64,000 nucleotides of DNA, from the NCBI RefSeq assembly GCF_014490035.1, contig NZ_CP061008.1:3038001-3102000 (forward strand). Direction: 5' to 3'. Under the pieces are notes generated by a model. That model was not told the origin of the DNA, did not search any database, and saw nothing but the letters and a program-made list of their open reading frames with translations. This stretch comes from Achromobacter xylosoxidans (GTDB lineage: Bacteria > Pseudomonadota > Gammaproteobacteria > Burkholderiales > Burkholderiaceae_B). Shown here piece by piece: positions 44,119-53,266 of this stretch. Position 1 is the first letter of the stretch. Every line of letters starts with the position of its first letter. The position numbers were made by a program, and so were the translations under genes.

Positions 44119-44894
44119 CCAAGAAAGCAGCTGCTGCGCCGACGGGCCGGGGCGTGAAGGACATCAGCGCCGAACGCCTGGCGCAGTTGAACGCGGGCGA
44201 GCCGGCGCGCAACCTGACCGAATGCCTGGCGGTGGACTTTGCCGAATTGATGCAGGCAGCCGCGCCGCAGGTCGGCGCCGAAGCCATCGCCGTTCTGCGC
44301 GCGCAGGCTGCGACGGGAATCTCCAAGCGCATGGCCGTGGCGGCGCGGACGCTGCTGGACGGCCTGGGTGCGGACGCTTTCGAGCAACTGCGCGATCACC
44401 GCTCGGATACCATCCGGGGATGGGCCTGCTTCATGGTCGGCGCAATGCCGGACCTGAGCCTGGAGCAGCGGCTGGCGCTGATCCGGCCGCTGGCCGATGA
44501 CGCGCATTTCGGCGTAAGGGAATGGGCCTGGTTGGCGCTGCGTCCGCAACTGGCGGCGGAACTGGCCGCTGCAGTGGAACTGCTGCGGCCCTGGACCGCG
44601 GATGCGTCCGAACGCGTGCGCCGGTTCGCCAGTGAATCGCTGCGGCCGCGTGGGGTCTGGTGCGCGCATATCGCGGCCTTGAAGGCCGATCCCGGCCGCG
44701 CGTTGCCGCTGCTGGAGCCGCTGCGGGCCGATCCGGCCGTCTATGTGCAGGACTCGGTGGCGAACTGGCTGAACGACGCCAGCAAGGACCAGCCGGACTG
44801 GGTGCGGGAGGTCTGCGCGCGCTGGTCCAAGGGCAGGCCGGCCGAGGCGACGCAGCGGATTTGCAAGCGCGCGCTGCGTTCCATCGGCGCCTAG
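44115..44894 (+). CDS. DNA alkylation repair protein, AlkC/HEAT-repeat type
   Basis: A 259-residue HEAT-repeat-like protein of the AlkC type (COG4335-like). Repeating helix pairs (HRSDTIRGWACFMVGAM, ADDAHFGVREWAWLALRPQ, ASERVRRFASESLRPRGVW) form the DNA-cradling array. The C-terminal VYVQDSVANWLNDASKDQPDWV is characteristic. The family removes N3-alkylated purines through glycosylase action. It is coupled to the MarR gene (overlap ATGA). Regulation of a repair enzyme by a MarR repressor suggests response to a reactive chemical. Confidence 0.82.
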   Translation: MTKKAAAAPTGRGVKDISAERLAQLNAGEPARNLTECLAVDFAELMQAAAPQVGAEAIAVLRAQAATGISKRMAVAARTLLDGLGADAFEQLRDHRSDTIRGWACFMVGAMPDLSLEQRLALIRPLADDAHFGVREWAWLALRPQLAAELAAAVELLRPWTADASERVRRFASESLRPRGVWCAHIAALKADPGRALPLLEPLRADPAVYVQDSVANWLNDASKDQPDWVREVCARWSKGRPAEATQRICKRALRSIGA

Positions 44895-44942
44895 CCGCGG
44901 GTATCGGCAGGTGCGCTTGCGCCAAGCCCGGCCGGCCAGCGA

Positions 44943-45692
44943 CTACAGCTGGCTCATGCCCCCGTCCGCGATGATCTCCGTGCCCACGATGAAGGCGGAC
45001 TCGGGCGAGGCCAGGTGCAGCACCGTGGAGGCGATTTCCTGCGGCGTGCCGAAGCGTCCCAGCGGCACCTGGGCGCGGATGCTGGCGGCGGTCTTCTCCA
45101 GCGCCGCCGCATCCAGACCCAGCTTGTCGTAGATCGGCGTGGCGACCGGCCCGGGGCTGATGACGTTAACGCGTATGCCGCGCGGCAGCAGCTCGGCCGA
45201 CAAGGTCTTGGCCAGCGAAATCAGCGCGGCCTTGCTGGCGGCATAGATCGACGAGGCGGGCATGCCGATGCGGGCGTTGATCGAGCCGTTGAGCACGATG
45301 GACGCGCCCGGGTTGAGCAGCGGATCCAGCGCCTGCAACTGGAAGAAGGCGCCCTTGACGTTGGTCGAGAAGGTCTGGTCCCAGAGCGCTTCGGTGGCTT
45401 CGGCCAGCGGCGCGAAGCGGGCCACGCCGGCGTTGATGAAGACGGCGTCCAGGCGGATGCCGGCCTGGCGCAGTTCAGCCGCCAGCGCAGCGGGCGCGCC
45501 GGGGGCGCCGGCGTCGTTGCGCAGCGCCAGCGCGTGCGAGCCCAGGCTGGCGCGCACCTGCTTGAGCACCGCGGCGTCGCGGCCGGTGACGACAACACGG
45601 GCGCCTTCGGCGGCGAAGGCCTGGGCGGCGGCCAGGCCGATGCCGCTGGTGCCGCCGGTGATCAGGACGGTCTTCTGTTCGAAACGGTTCAT
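44943..45692 (-). CDS. SDR-family oxidoreductase
   Basis: A 249-residue classical short-chain dehydrogenase. The start at 45692 (MNRFEQKTVLITGG) is chosen over a longer frame. The NAD(P)-binding TGGTSGIG is present, as are FINAGVA (NAG), the Ser in LNGSIN and the Tyr-Lys pair in IYAASKAAL. The Arg after the second strand (VVTGRDAAVL) suggests NADPH. The substrate is unknown. It is convergent with the AlkC-like gene and divergent from the DUF169 gene. Confidence 0.93.
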   Translation of the reverse strand: MNRFEQKTVLITGGTSGIGLAAAQAFAAEGARVVVTGRDAAVLKQVRASLGSHALALRNDAGAPGAPAALAAELRQAGIRLDAVFINAGVARFAPLAEATEALWDQTFSTNVKGAFFQLQALDPLLNPGASIVLNGSINARIGMPASSIYAASKAALISLAKTLSAELLPRGIRVNVISPGPVATPIYDKLGLDAAALEKTAASIRAQVPLGRFGTPQEIASTVLHLASPESAFIVGTEIIADGGMSQL

Positions 45693-45865
45693 GTCGGGCT
45701 CCTTGGAAGCCGGGGTGTGTCCTGCGCGTTTGCGGCGGGCGGGTTTGCCGCCATCCACGATAGATCAATCAGGGGCCCGGCGGGCGATTCGTTATAGTCA
45801 TCGCTGACCGCGATCAATCTGCGGCAATGCGGCAAAGTCCGCGCACAACAGTCCAAGGGACGGGC

Positions 45866-46657
45866 ATGGAAGAGACGACACTGAACTGGGCATCGCTGGT
45901 CGATGACCTGAACAAATTGCTGCGCCTGAAGACCACGGTCATCGGCATGAAGCTCTACGAGCGTGAAGACGAGATGGCCGCGGTCAAGGGCCTGCGGCGC
46001 CCGCAAGCCACGCACACCACCGACCAGATCGTGGGCATGGCCGCCAGGCTGGGCTGGACGGTGGGGATCACGGGCGACGACCTGGTCGGCGCGCAATGCC
46101 GCGCCGTGGTCGGCCTGGGGCCGCAGGACGAGGCCTGGAAGCGCGGCGAAGATTACGTGGGCGTCTGGCACGCCACGCAGGAAGACGCCCAGGCGCGCCA
46201 GGAGGCGCTGTCCTGTGTGCCGGCGGGCAAGTACCGCGGGCTGGTGGCGTCGCCGCTGGCGGCGGGTCGGCTGGACCCGCCGGACATCTGCCTGATCTAC
46301 GCCACGCCGGGCCAGATGATCATCCTCATCAATGGCCTGCAATGGAAGAACTACCGGCGCTTCGACTGGAGCGTGGTGGGCGAAACGGCCTGTGCCGACT
46401 CCTGGGGCCGCGCGCTCGCCACCGGCGAGCCCAGCCTGTCCTTGCCCTGTTACGCCGAGCGTCGCTACGGCGGCGTGCCCGACGAGGAAATGCTGATGGC
46501 CTTGCCGCCGCGCTACCTGCCCATCGCCATCGAGGGCATGAAGGCGTTGTCGGCGAATGGCCTGCGCTACCCGATTCCGCCCTACGGCATCCAGAACGAC
46601 GTGCGCGCCGGCATGGGCGTCAGCTACGCGCGCGTGCCCGCGTTCTCCAAGCCCTGA
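45866..46657 (+). CDS. DUF169 family protein
   Basis: A 263-residue cytoplasmic protein of the DUF169 family (MEETTLNWASLVDDLNKLLRL; IGMKLYE; RGLVASPLAAGRLDPPDICLIYATPGQ; ALPPRYLPIAIEGM). The start at 45866 has AAGGGA upstream; an earlier frame begins at 45827. Several Cys and Trp are present (GAQCRAVVG, SLPCYAERR). The function of the family is not established. Its 3' end overlaps the convergent LysR gene by 34 bases. Confidence 0.85.
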   Translation: MEETTLNWASLVDDLNKLLRLKTTVIGMKLYEREDEMAAVKGLRRPQATHTTDQIVGMAARLGWTVGITGDDLVGAQCRAVVGLGPQDEAWKRGEDYVGVWHATQEDAQARQEALSCVPAGKYRGLVASPLAAGRLDPPDICLIYATPGQMIILINGLQWKNYRRFDWSVVGETACADSWGRALATGEPSLSLPCYAERRYGGVPDEEMLMALPPRYLPIAIEGMKALSANGLRYPIPPYGIQNDVRAGMGVSYARVPAFSKP

Positions 46658-47562
46658 TGGACGGCGGCGCGCAAGGCGCCCGCCAGCACGCGGGCGGCCG
46701 GTCCCAGCGGCTGGTCGATGCGGTGCGCCAGATAGGTTTCGCTGACCACCTGGCTGCCGCGCCCCAGGCTGTCGGTCGGCAGGCGCAGCAACCGGCCTTC
46801 GGCCAGGTCGCGCTCCACCTGCCAGTGGGGCAGCCGGCCCCAGCCCACGCCCGCCAGGATCAGCGCATGCTTGGTGTCCTGGCCGCTGACGCGGCAAGTC
46901 TGCGGCGACAGCACCGCGAAGTCCCGGCCCTGGGTCAGGGAGGAAGGGTCCATCTGCACGATCTGCACATGGTCGGCGAGTTCGGCCGGGCCCAGCGGCA
47001 TGTCGGCGGCGACGCGCTGCGCCAGCGCATGCCCGGCGCCGACCACCGCCACCATCTGCACGGACGACAGCGCCTGCATCACGACGCGCGGATGGCGGAA
47101 ATGGTCGCCCGCGACGATGGCCAGCGTATGGCTGCGCGTCAGCAGGGCTTCCACCGGGCCGCCCAGGGGCAGCACGGAAACGCGGACGGCGACGGACGGG
47201 TAGGCCGCGCGCAGGGCGTTCAGGGCGGCGCCTACGTCAGCGATCGGAAACAGCGTGTCCACCGCCAGCGACAGCTCCAGCTCCACGCCTTCGCCCAGGC
47301 CCTGGGCGCGGGCGCGCATGGCGTCCACGCGCAGCAGGATGTCGCGGGCGTTGACCAGCAGGGCTGCGCCTTGCGGCGTCATCACGGGCCGGTGGCCGCT
47401 ACGGTCGAACAGGGTCACGCCCAGCTGCGCTTCCATGTTGGCGATGGCGTGGCTGACGGCCGATTGCACGCGCGCCAGGCGGCGCGCGGCCGCGCGGAAA
47501 CTGCCGGCGTCGGCCACGGCGGCGAATACGCGCAACTGGTCCAGGGTCAGGGCGTCTATCAT
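46624..47562 (-). CDS. LysR-family regulator, divergent from an MFS gene
   Basis: A 312-residue LysR protein. The ATG at 47562 (MIDALTLDQLRVFAAVAD) gives the normal family start; a TTG at 47583 would add seven residues. The helix-turn-helix is GSFRAAARRLARVQSAVSHA, and the effector domain begins near residue 85. It is divergent from the MFS transporter gene at 47670, with 107 bases between, and probably controls it. Inverted repeats TGATC/GATCA (47571-47590 area) and CCAGGAT/ATCCTGG (47615-47642) lie in the gap and are candidate operators. Confidence 0.9.
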   Translation of the reverse strand: MIDALTLDQLRVFAAVADAGSFRAAARRLARVQSAVSHAIANMEAQLGVTLFDRSGHRPVMTPQGAALLVNARDILLRVDAMRARAQGLGEGVELELSLAVDTLFPIADVGAALNALRAAYPSVAVRVSVLPLGGPVEALLTRSHTLAIVAGDHFRHPRVVMQALSSVQMVAVVGAGHALAQRVAADMPLGPAELADHVQIVQMDPSSLTQGRDFAVLSPQTCRVSGQDTKHALILAGVGWGRLPHWQVERDLAEGRLLRLPTDSLGRGSQVVSETYLAHRIDQPLGPAARVLAGALRAAVHQGLENAGTRA

Positions 47563-47669
47563 TCTGCCGGCTGATCTATCCAATCGATCAATTCCATCAA
47601 AAGATTATCACTTACCAGGATCGGTTTGCGCTGGCATCCTGGCTGGGTCGTAGAACAAGGGAGACAAGG

Positions 47670-48848
47670 ATGGGCAAGGAAGGAACGCGCTGGTCGGCGG
47701 TGCTGGCCATCGTGGGGGCTGGGGTGGTTGCGGCGCTGCAAGTGGGCAAGGTCATCATCGCCGCGCCCTTGCTGCGCAAGGACATGGGGCTGGACCTGGC
47801 CTCCATCGGGGCGCTGGCCGCGGTGTTCTCGATCCTGGGCCTGGTCGGCGGCATTGCCGCGGGCGGGGTCATCAACCGCTACGGCGCGCGGCGCATGCTG
47901 CTGGCGGGCCTGGCGGCGACGGCGGTAGGCTCCGTGATGGGCGCCATGGCGACCGCCTACAGCGTCCTGCTGGTCTCGCGGGTGGTGGAGGGGCTGGGCT
48001 TTCTGATGATTACCGTGGCCGGACCCGCGGCCCTGCAACGCATGGTGTCGGCCGCCACCCGCGACTTCGCCTTCGCGCTGTGGAGCTGTTACATGCCGGC
48101 CGGGATGGCGATTGCGATGCTGGCCTCGCAGGCCTTCAGCGGCTGGCAGGCCTATTGGTGGTGCGCGGGCGCGGCGGTGCTGGTGGCCATGGTGTGCGTG
48201 GCGGCGCTGGCGCCGGCCACGCCGGGCGGCGCCAGCCTGTCGTGGCGGGGATTGCGGCAGGACACGGCCGATACCATGGGCGCGCCCGGTCCGCGCCTGC
48301 TGGCGCTGTCGTTCACGCTTTACAGCCTGATGTTCTTCGCGCTGTTCACGTTCTTGCCCGTGCTGCTGACCGAACAGCTGGGCCTGCCGCTGGCGACCGC
48401 CGGCCTGTACAGCGCCATCGCCAGCGCCGCCAACGTGGTCGGCAACCTGGGCGCGGGCGTGCTGCTGGCGCGCGGTTGGCGGCGTTCCACCCTGATCGCC
48501 TGCGCCAGCCTGGTCATGGGCGCGGTGGCGCTGCTGATCTTCCGCTCGGTGCTGCCGGCCATGCCCACCTTCCTGCTGTGCGTGCTGTTCTCGGCCGTGG
48601 GCGGACTGATACCGGCCACGCTGCTGGGCACGGCGCCGTTGCTGGCGCCGCGGCCGGCGCTGACGCCGGCTTCGGTGGGGCTGGTGATGCAGGGCAGCGG
48701 CCTGGGGCAGGTGATCGGCCCGGTGGCGGTGGGCGGCGCGATCGACCGCTACGGCTGGTCGGTGGCGTCGCTTATCGTCGCGGCCGCCGGATTGGGTGGG
48801 GTGTTTCTGGCGTGGCGCTTGCGGCGCCTCAAAGGTCCGGGGATGTAG
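47670..48848 (+). CDS. MFS transporter (CynX/NimT-like)
   Basis: A 392-residue permease with 12 predicted helices. The first-half loop motif is GGVINRYGARRMLLAG and the second-half equivalent is GGAIDRYGWSV. The style resembles cyanate/nitroimidazole-type (CynX/NimT) transporters. A good ribosome site (GGGAGACAAGG) precedes the ATG. It is divergent from its probable regulator, a LysR gene. Substrate unknown. Confidence 0.9.
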   Translation: MGKEGTRWSAVLAIVGAGVVAALQVGKVIIAAPLLRKDMGLDLASIGALAAVFSILGLVGGIAAGGVINRYGARRMLLAGLAATAVGSVMGAMATAYSVLLVSRVVEGLGFLMITVAGPAALQRMVSAATRDFAFALWSCYMPAGMAIAMLASQAFSGWQAYWWCAGAAVLVAMVCVAALAPATPGGASLSWRGLRQDTADTMGAPGPRLLALSFTLYSLMFFALFTFLPVLLTEQLGLPLATAGLYSAIASAANVVGNLGAGVLLARGWRRSTLIACASLVMGAVALLIFRSVLPAMPTFLLCVLFSAVGGLIPATLLGTAPLLAPRPALTPASVGLVMQGSGLGQVIGPVAVGGAIDRYGWSVASLIVAAAGLGGVFLAWRLRRLKGPGM

Positions 48849-48918
48849 GCGGCGCGGATCGCGCGGTGGTGTCACGAGCCAGGCATATCATGGGAACTTG
48901 TCCTGAAATGGAGCCACC

Positions 48919-49593
48919 ATGCCTACGCCTGCCCCCAGCCTGGTCATCTTCGACTGCGACGGCGTCCTGATCGATAGCGAGATCATCGCGGCGCGCGCCC
49001 AATCGCGGGCGCTGGCCGAGCATGGCATCGCCATCACGCCCGAGGACGCCGCGCGCCGCTTCGCCGGCATTCCCGACGCGGACATGTGGCGGACCCTGCA
49101 ACAGGAAAACGCCCGCAGCTTGCCCGAAGGCTTTGCGCGCGAATACGCGGACGGGCTGGAAGCCATCTTCCGCCAGGAATTGCGCGCGCTGCCCGGCGCG
49201 CTGCAGACGGTTCGCATGCTGCGCGAGCGCAGCCTGCAGGTCTGCGTGGCCTCCAGCAGCACGCCGCCCAAACTGGAGGCGGCCCTGAAGCTGGTGGGTC
49301 TTTGGGACGAGTTCACGCCCAATATATTCAGCACCGCGCAGGTCGCGCACGGCAAGCCGGCGCCGGACGTGTTTCTCTTTGCCGCCCGGCAGATGCGCAC
49401 GGCAATCCTGGATTGCGTGGTGGTGGAGGACAGCGTCCCCGGCGTGCGCGCCGCCCGCGCCGCGCGCATGCGCGCCATCGGCTACGTGGGCGCTACGCAT
49501 AACGGGCCGGACCAGCGCCAGCGCTTGCTGGACGAAGGCGCATCGGACGTCATCGACGATCTGCGGCGCTTGCCGGAATTGCTGTTGGACTAG
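48919..49593 (+). CDS. HAD-superfamily sugar-phosphate phosphatase-like protein
   Basis: A 224-residue HAD hydrolase. Motif I is VIFDCDGVLIDSE (nucleophile Asp in FDCDG). Motif II is the Ser in VASSSTPPK. Motif III is the Lys in HGKPAPDVFLFA. Motif IV is the Asp pair region VVVEDSVPGV. The helical cap lies between residues 20 and 85. It resembles YieH/beta-phosphoglucomutase-type phosphatases acting on small phosphates. It is 70 bases after the MFS gene and convergent with the EamA gene. Confidence 0.93.
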   Translation: MPTPAPSLVIFDCDGVLIDSEIIAARAQSRALAEHGIAITPEDAARRFAGIPDADMWRTLQQENARSLPEGFAREYADGLEAIFRQELRALPGALQTVRMLRERSLQVCVASSSTPPKLEAALKLVGLWDEFTPNIFSTAQVAHGKPAPDVFLFAARQMRTAILDCVVVEDSVPGVRAARAARMRAIGYVGATHNGPDQRQRLLDEGASDVIDDLRRLPELLLD

Positions 49594-49604
49594 GGAGCGC
49601 GCGC

Positions 49605-50564
49605 CTATGCCGCCGCAGGCACGGGCTCCGGCTTGACCCGCACGGCGCGCAGCACGCCCACCATCAGGCAGGCGATGCCGATCAGCGTCAGCGGCTGGGG
49701 CATCTGTCCGCGCAGGATGTAGGCATAGGCCAGCGCCGCCAACGTTTCGAACACGATCAATTGCCCCGCCAGCGCGGTGGGCAGGCGCTGGCTGGCTTCG
49801 TTCCAGCACAAGGTGCCCAGCCAGGACGCGAACAGGCCGATGATGGCCATCAAGGCCAGGAAGACCTCGGGCCTGGGGCCGGCTGGCATGGGAAAGGCGC
49901 TGCCGGACACCGCCATGCCTGCCCATAGGACCGCATAGCCCGCCAGCGCCAGCGGCAACGTCGCCACGCCCTGGGCGGTGGCCCAGGTGCGCGGGCTGCG
50001 GTCGGGATGAGCGCGCAGCCAGTCCGCGTTGCGCAGCGGATACCAGGTCCAGCAGGCCACCGCGCCCAGCGCCAGCAGCGCGCCGATGGCGTAGCGCGAC
50101 ATGTCGGCGTCGGCATCCTGGCGCAAGGCCTGCAATTCGACCTGATTGACGCAGGCAATGCCCAGCGCGATCAAGGCCAGCGCGGGCGCCAGCCGCTTCC
50201 AGGGCAGCCGGCCGTCACGGCGCGCGTTGCGCAGGTTGGCGCTGATGGCGATGACCACCGGCAGCGTACCGATGATCATGGTGGGCAACGGGCCGCCCGC
50301 GCGCTGGATGGCGCTGGCCAGGCACAGGTAGTAGAGCAGGTTGCCGATGGCGGCGAGCTTCAGCGCCTCGATCCAGTCGGCGCGCTGCAACTGGCGCAGG
50401 CCGCGGCGGTCCAGCCAGGCCAGCGGCAGGGCGATCAGGCCGAACGCCAGGTAGCGCGCCACGGATTGCAGCGCGGCAGGGTATTCCGGCAGCAACAGGG
50501 GGCCAACGAACACCAGCCCCCACATCAGGCCGGCGGCCAGGGCATAAAGGGTTCCAGCCCACAT
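49605..50564 (-). CDS. EamA/DMT-family transporter
   Basis: A 319-residue membrane protein with ten hydrophobic helices, built as two EamA halves (MWAGTLYALAAGLMWGLVFV; YAIGALLALGAVACWTWYP). Members export amino acids or metabolites. It starts at 50564 and ends 11 bases from the convergent HAD gene. It lies upstream of an AraC gene on the same strand, 82 bases apart. Substrate unknown. Confidence 0.9.
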   Translation of the reverse strand: MWAGTLYALAAGLMWGLVFVGPLLLPEYPAALQSVARYLAFGLIALPLAWLDRRGLRQLQRADWIEALKLAAIGNLLYYLCLASAIQRAGGPLPTMIIGTLPVVIAISANLRNARRDGRLPWKRLAPALALIALGIACVNQVELQALRQDADADMSRYAIGALLALGAVACWTWYPLRNADWLRAHPDRSPRTWATAQGVATLPLALAGYAVLWAGMAVSGSAFPMPAGPRPEVFLALMAIIGLFASWLGTLCWNEASQRLPTALAGQLIVFETLAALAYAYILRGQMPQPLTLIGIACLMVGVLRAVRVKPEPVPAAA

Positions 50565-50646
50565 ACGACGTCGCTCCAGGTCACGAATGGCGGCAGTCTA
50601 GCCAGCGGGCGGGCGGCGCGTCTTGTACCAGATTGCGGTGCGGAGT

Positions 50647-51516
50647 TCAGGCGCGGACTTGCTTCTGATAACGGGCGGGTGTGACGCCGTAGCGGCGCGA
50701 GAAGGCGCGAGTCAGGTGGGCCTGATCGGTCAGCCCCGAGGCCAGCGCCACCTGGGCCGGCGATTCGCCGGCGGCCAGCCGGCGCTTGGCCTCGAACAGC
50801 CGCAGCGCCATCAGCATCTGCTGCGGCGTGGCGTGGTACTGCGCCTGGAAGCTGCGCAGAAAATGAAAAGAGCTGAGCCCGGCCACGGCCGCGAGTTCAT
50901 CCAGCGTCAGGCGGTGGGCCAGATTGGCGCGCAGGTAGTCGATGACGGGCGCGAAGCGCGGCGCGCCTTCGTCACGGGCCGCCCGCGGCACGCGCGCGTG
51001 GCGGCGGAATTCAGCCAGCAGCGCGTACAAGGCGCTATCGAAAGCCAGCGGTTCGCGCGCCTGCCACAAGGTGTCCAGCAGCGCGGTGACGCGCTGCGCG
51101 CCGGCCGCGTCATGGCCGACGGCCGTATCGAACCACCAGCCGCTTTCGCCGGTGACGCGGGCCACCACGTCGGGGTCCAGGTAGACCATGTGGTAGCGCC
51201 AGCCACCCTCGGTTTCGGCGCGGCCGGTGTGCAATTCATCGGGGTTCATCAGCACCACCGAGCCCGAGGGCGCCAGATGCTCCGCGCCGCGGTAACGGAA
51301 GCGCTCGACGCCGGACTCGATCGCGCCCAGCCCGTAGGCTTCATGGGTGTGAGGTTCGAAGGCGTAGCGGATGATGTGCGCGCGGTACAGCTCCACGCCG
51401 GGCAGGTGCGCCGCCTGCCGGAACTCGGCGCGGTCGCCGGGATGCTCGAACGCCTGCGGCACGCCCGGCATGACGGGCGCGGCCAGGTCGGACGGGACAT
51501 GATCGGCGGGGCGCAT
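50647..51516 (-). CDS. AraC-family regulator with AraC-binding cupin domain
   Basis: A 289-residue regulator. The start at 51516 (MRPADHVPSDLAAPVM) is chosen; longer frames are unsupported. The N-terminal cupin domain (about 40-165) has HTHEAYGLGAIESG and VVLMNPDELHTG. The C-terminal double helix-turn-helix (about 190-288) has LTLDELAAVAGLSSFHFLRSF and SLTDQAH-type second motif (VALASGLTDQAHLTRAF) followed by GVTPARYQ. It lies downstream of the sigma-factor operon and upstream of the EamA gene, which it may control, as AraC/EamA pairs are common. Confidence 0.92.
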   Translation of the reverse strand: MRPADHVPSDLAAPVMPGVPQAFEHPGDRAEFRQAAHLPGVELYRAHIIRYAFEPHTHEAYGLGAIESGVERFRYRGAEHLAPSGSVVLMNPDELHTGRAETEGGWRYHMVYLDPDVVARVTGESGWWFDTAVGHDAAGAQRVTALLDTLWQAREPLAFDSALYALLAEFRRHARVPRAARDEGAPRFAPVIDYLRANLAHRLTLDELAAVAGLSSFHFLRSFQAQYHATPQQMLMALRLFEAKRRLAAGESPAQVALASGLTDQAHLTRAFSRRYGVTPARYQKQVRA

Positions 51517-51566
51517 GGAGGGATTTAAGCATGCCGGCCGGGTCCGCGGCGCCCGGACCGGCGCGC

Positions 51567-52844
51567 CTAGGAGTCGGACATGTCGCGCGCCCGCGCCAGC
51601 AGCAGTTCCCGCTCGCGCGCATTGCGCGTCATGCCGGCCGCGCGTTCGAACTCGGCGCGCGCTTCGGCGCGACGCCCCAGCTTGGCCAGCAGGTCCGCGC
51701 GCACGCTGGGCAGCCAATGGTAATTGGCCAGGGCGGGCTCCTCGGCCAAATGGTCGGCCAGGTCCAGCCCGGCCTGGGGGCCGAAGGCCATGCCCACGGC
51801 CACGGCGCGGTTCAGCTCCACCACCGGCGAGGGCATGGCTTGCGCCAGCGCGTCGTACAAGGCCACGATGCGCGGCCAGTCGGTGTCCTCGGGCGTACGC
51901 GCGCGGGCATGGCAGGCGGCCAGCTCGGCCTGCAAGGCGTAAGGGCCGCGCGGCGCGCCCAGGCTGTCCGACAGCGCCAACGCCGCCAGCCCGCGGCGGA
52001 TCAGCAAGGGATCCCAGCGGCCGCGGTCCTGCTCCATCAGCAGGACGGGGCGGCCTTGCGCGTCGGTGCGGGCATGCAGGCGAGAGGCCTGCAATTCCAT
52101 CAGCGCCGCCAGTCCATGGACTTCGCTTTCGCCCGGCGCCAGCTGGGTCAGGATGCGGCCCAGGCGCAGCGCTTCGTCGCACAGCGCCGGGCGCATCCAG
52201 TCATCGCCCGAAGTGGCCGAATAGCCCTCGTTGAATATCAGGTAGATGACTTCCAGCACCGACGCCAGGCGCGGCGCGCGCTCCTCGGCCCGCGGGACTT
52301 CAAACGGCACGTTGGCCGCGGACAGGCTGCGTTTGGCGCGCACGATGCGCTGCGCGATGGTGGATTCGGATGCCAGGAAGGCGCGCGCGATCTCGGCCGT
52401 GGTCAGCCCGCCCAAGAGGCGCAGGGTGAGCGCCACGCGCGCCTCGGTGGACAGCAGCGGATGGCAGGCCGTGAACACCAGCCGCAGCAGGTCGTCGCCG
52501 ATGTCGTCCTGGCGCGCGGCGTCCAGCGCGTCGACGAAATCAGGTTCGACGTCGGCCTGCAGGGCCTCCAGCTCGTGCCCGATCTGCTCGTGCTTGCGCG
52601 TATGCAGCGCGTCCAGCCGCAGGCGGTCGCGCGCGCGATTCTTGGCGGTAGTCATCAGCCACGCTCCCGGGTTGTCCGGCACGCCGGTTTCGGGCCAGCG
52701 TTCCAGGGCGGCGACCAAGGCATCCTGCGCCAGCTCTTCAGCCAGTCCGACGTCGCGCACCAGGCGCGCGACGCCGGCGATGACGCTGGCGGACTCGATC
52801 CGCCAGACCGCCTCGATGGCGCGATGCACGGCCTCCCGCGTCAT
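51567..52844 (-). CDS. ECF sigma factor with long C-terminal extension (ECF42-type)
   Basis: A 425-residue sigma-70 family protein. Region 2 is at about 8-80 (LAEELAQDALVAALERW; PGAWLMTTAKNRARDRLR). Region 4 is at about 115-165 (LSTEARVALTLRLLGGLTTAEIARA split; ESTIAQRIVRAKRSL). The remaining 250 residues form a helical, TPR-like extension containing YLIFNEGYSA and ELNRAVAVGMA. This architecture, the lack of an anti-sigma gene and the linked DGPF protein are the hallmarks of group ECF42. Its start overlaps the stop of the VOC gene (ATGA). The extension is thought to govern activity in this group. Confidence 0.92.
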   Translation of the reverse strand: MTREAVHRAIEAVWRIESASVIAGVARLVRDVGLAEELAQDALVAALERWPETGVPDNPGAWLMTTAKNRARDRLRLDALHTRKHEQIGHELEALQADVEPDFVDALDAARQDDIGDDLLRLVFTACHPLLSTEARVALTLRLLGGLTTAEIARAFLASESTIAQRIVRAKRSLSAANVPFEVPRAEERAPRLASVLEVIYLIFNEGYSATSGDDWMRPALCDEALRLGRILTQLAPGESEVHGLAALMELQASRLHARTDAQGRPVLLMEQDRGRWDPLLIRRGLAALALSDSLGAPRGPYALQAELAACHARARTPEDTDWPRIVALYDALAQAMPSPVVELNRAVAVGMAFGPQAGLDLADHLAEEPALANYHWLPSVRADLLAKLGRRAEARAEFERAAGMTRNARERELLLARARDMSDS

Positions 52845-53248
52845 GCGTTGGGCACTTCGCCGGGGACCATGTAAATCAGCTCCCACACATGGCCGTCCAG
52901 GTCCTCGAAACCATGGGCGTACATGAAGCCGTGATCCTGCGGCTGGCGCGGAGCGGTGCCGCCGGCGGCGAGCGCGCGCTTCACCTGTTCGTCAACTTCG
53001 GCGCGGCTGTCGCAGGACAGCGCGATCAGCACCTCGGTGGTCTTGGTGGCGTCGGCCACCGGCTTGCCGGTGAAGGTCTGGAAAAAGTCCTTCACCAGCA
53101 GCATGACGTAGATGCTGTCGCTCACGACCATGCAGGCGCCCTGGTCGTTGGTGAACTGCGGATTGAAGCTGAAGCCCAGGCTCTTGAAGAAAGCCTGCGA
53201 TTTCTGCATGTCGTTGATGGGGAGATTGACGAAGATCTGGTTGTGCAT
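52841..53248 (-). CDS. VOC-family protein of the ECF42 operon
   Basis: A 135-residue glyoxalase-fold protein (MHNQIFVNLPINDMQKSQAF; GFMYAHGFEDLDGHVWELIYM). The paired modules and the C-terminal DLDGHVWEL motif are typical of PhnB/lactoylglutathione-lyase-like proteins. Metal ligands are not complete enough to assign glyoxalase I activity. It is the third gene of the operon with YCII, SRPBCC and sigma-factor genes and is translationally coupled to the sigma factor. Confidence 0.9.
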   Translation of the reverse strand: MHNQIFVNLPINDMQKSQAFFKSLGFSFNPQFTNDQGACMVVSDSIYVMLLVKDFFQTFTGKPVADATKTTEVLIALSCDSRAEVDEQVKRALAAGGTAPRQPQDHGFMYAHGFEDLDGHVWELIYMVPGEVPNA

Positions 53249-53266
53249 GATGTTCCCGCTTCCTTT

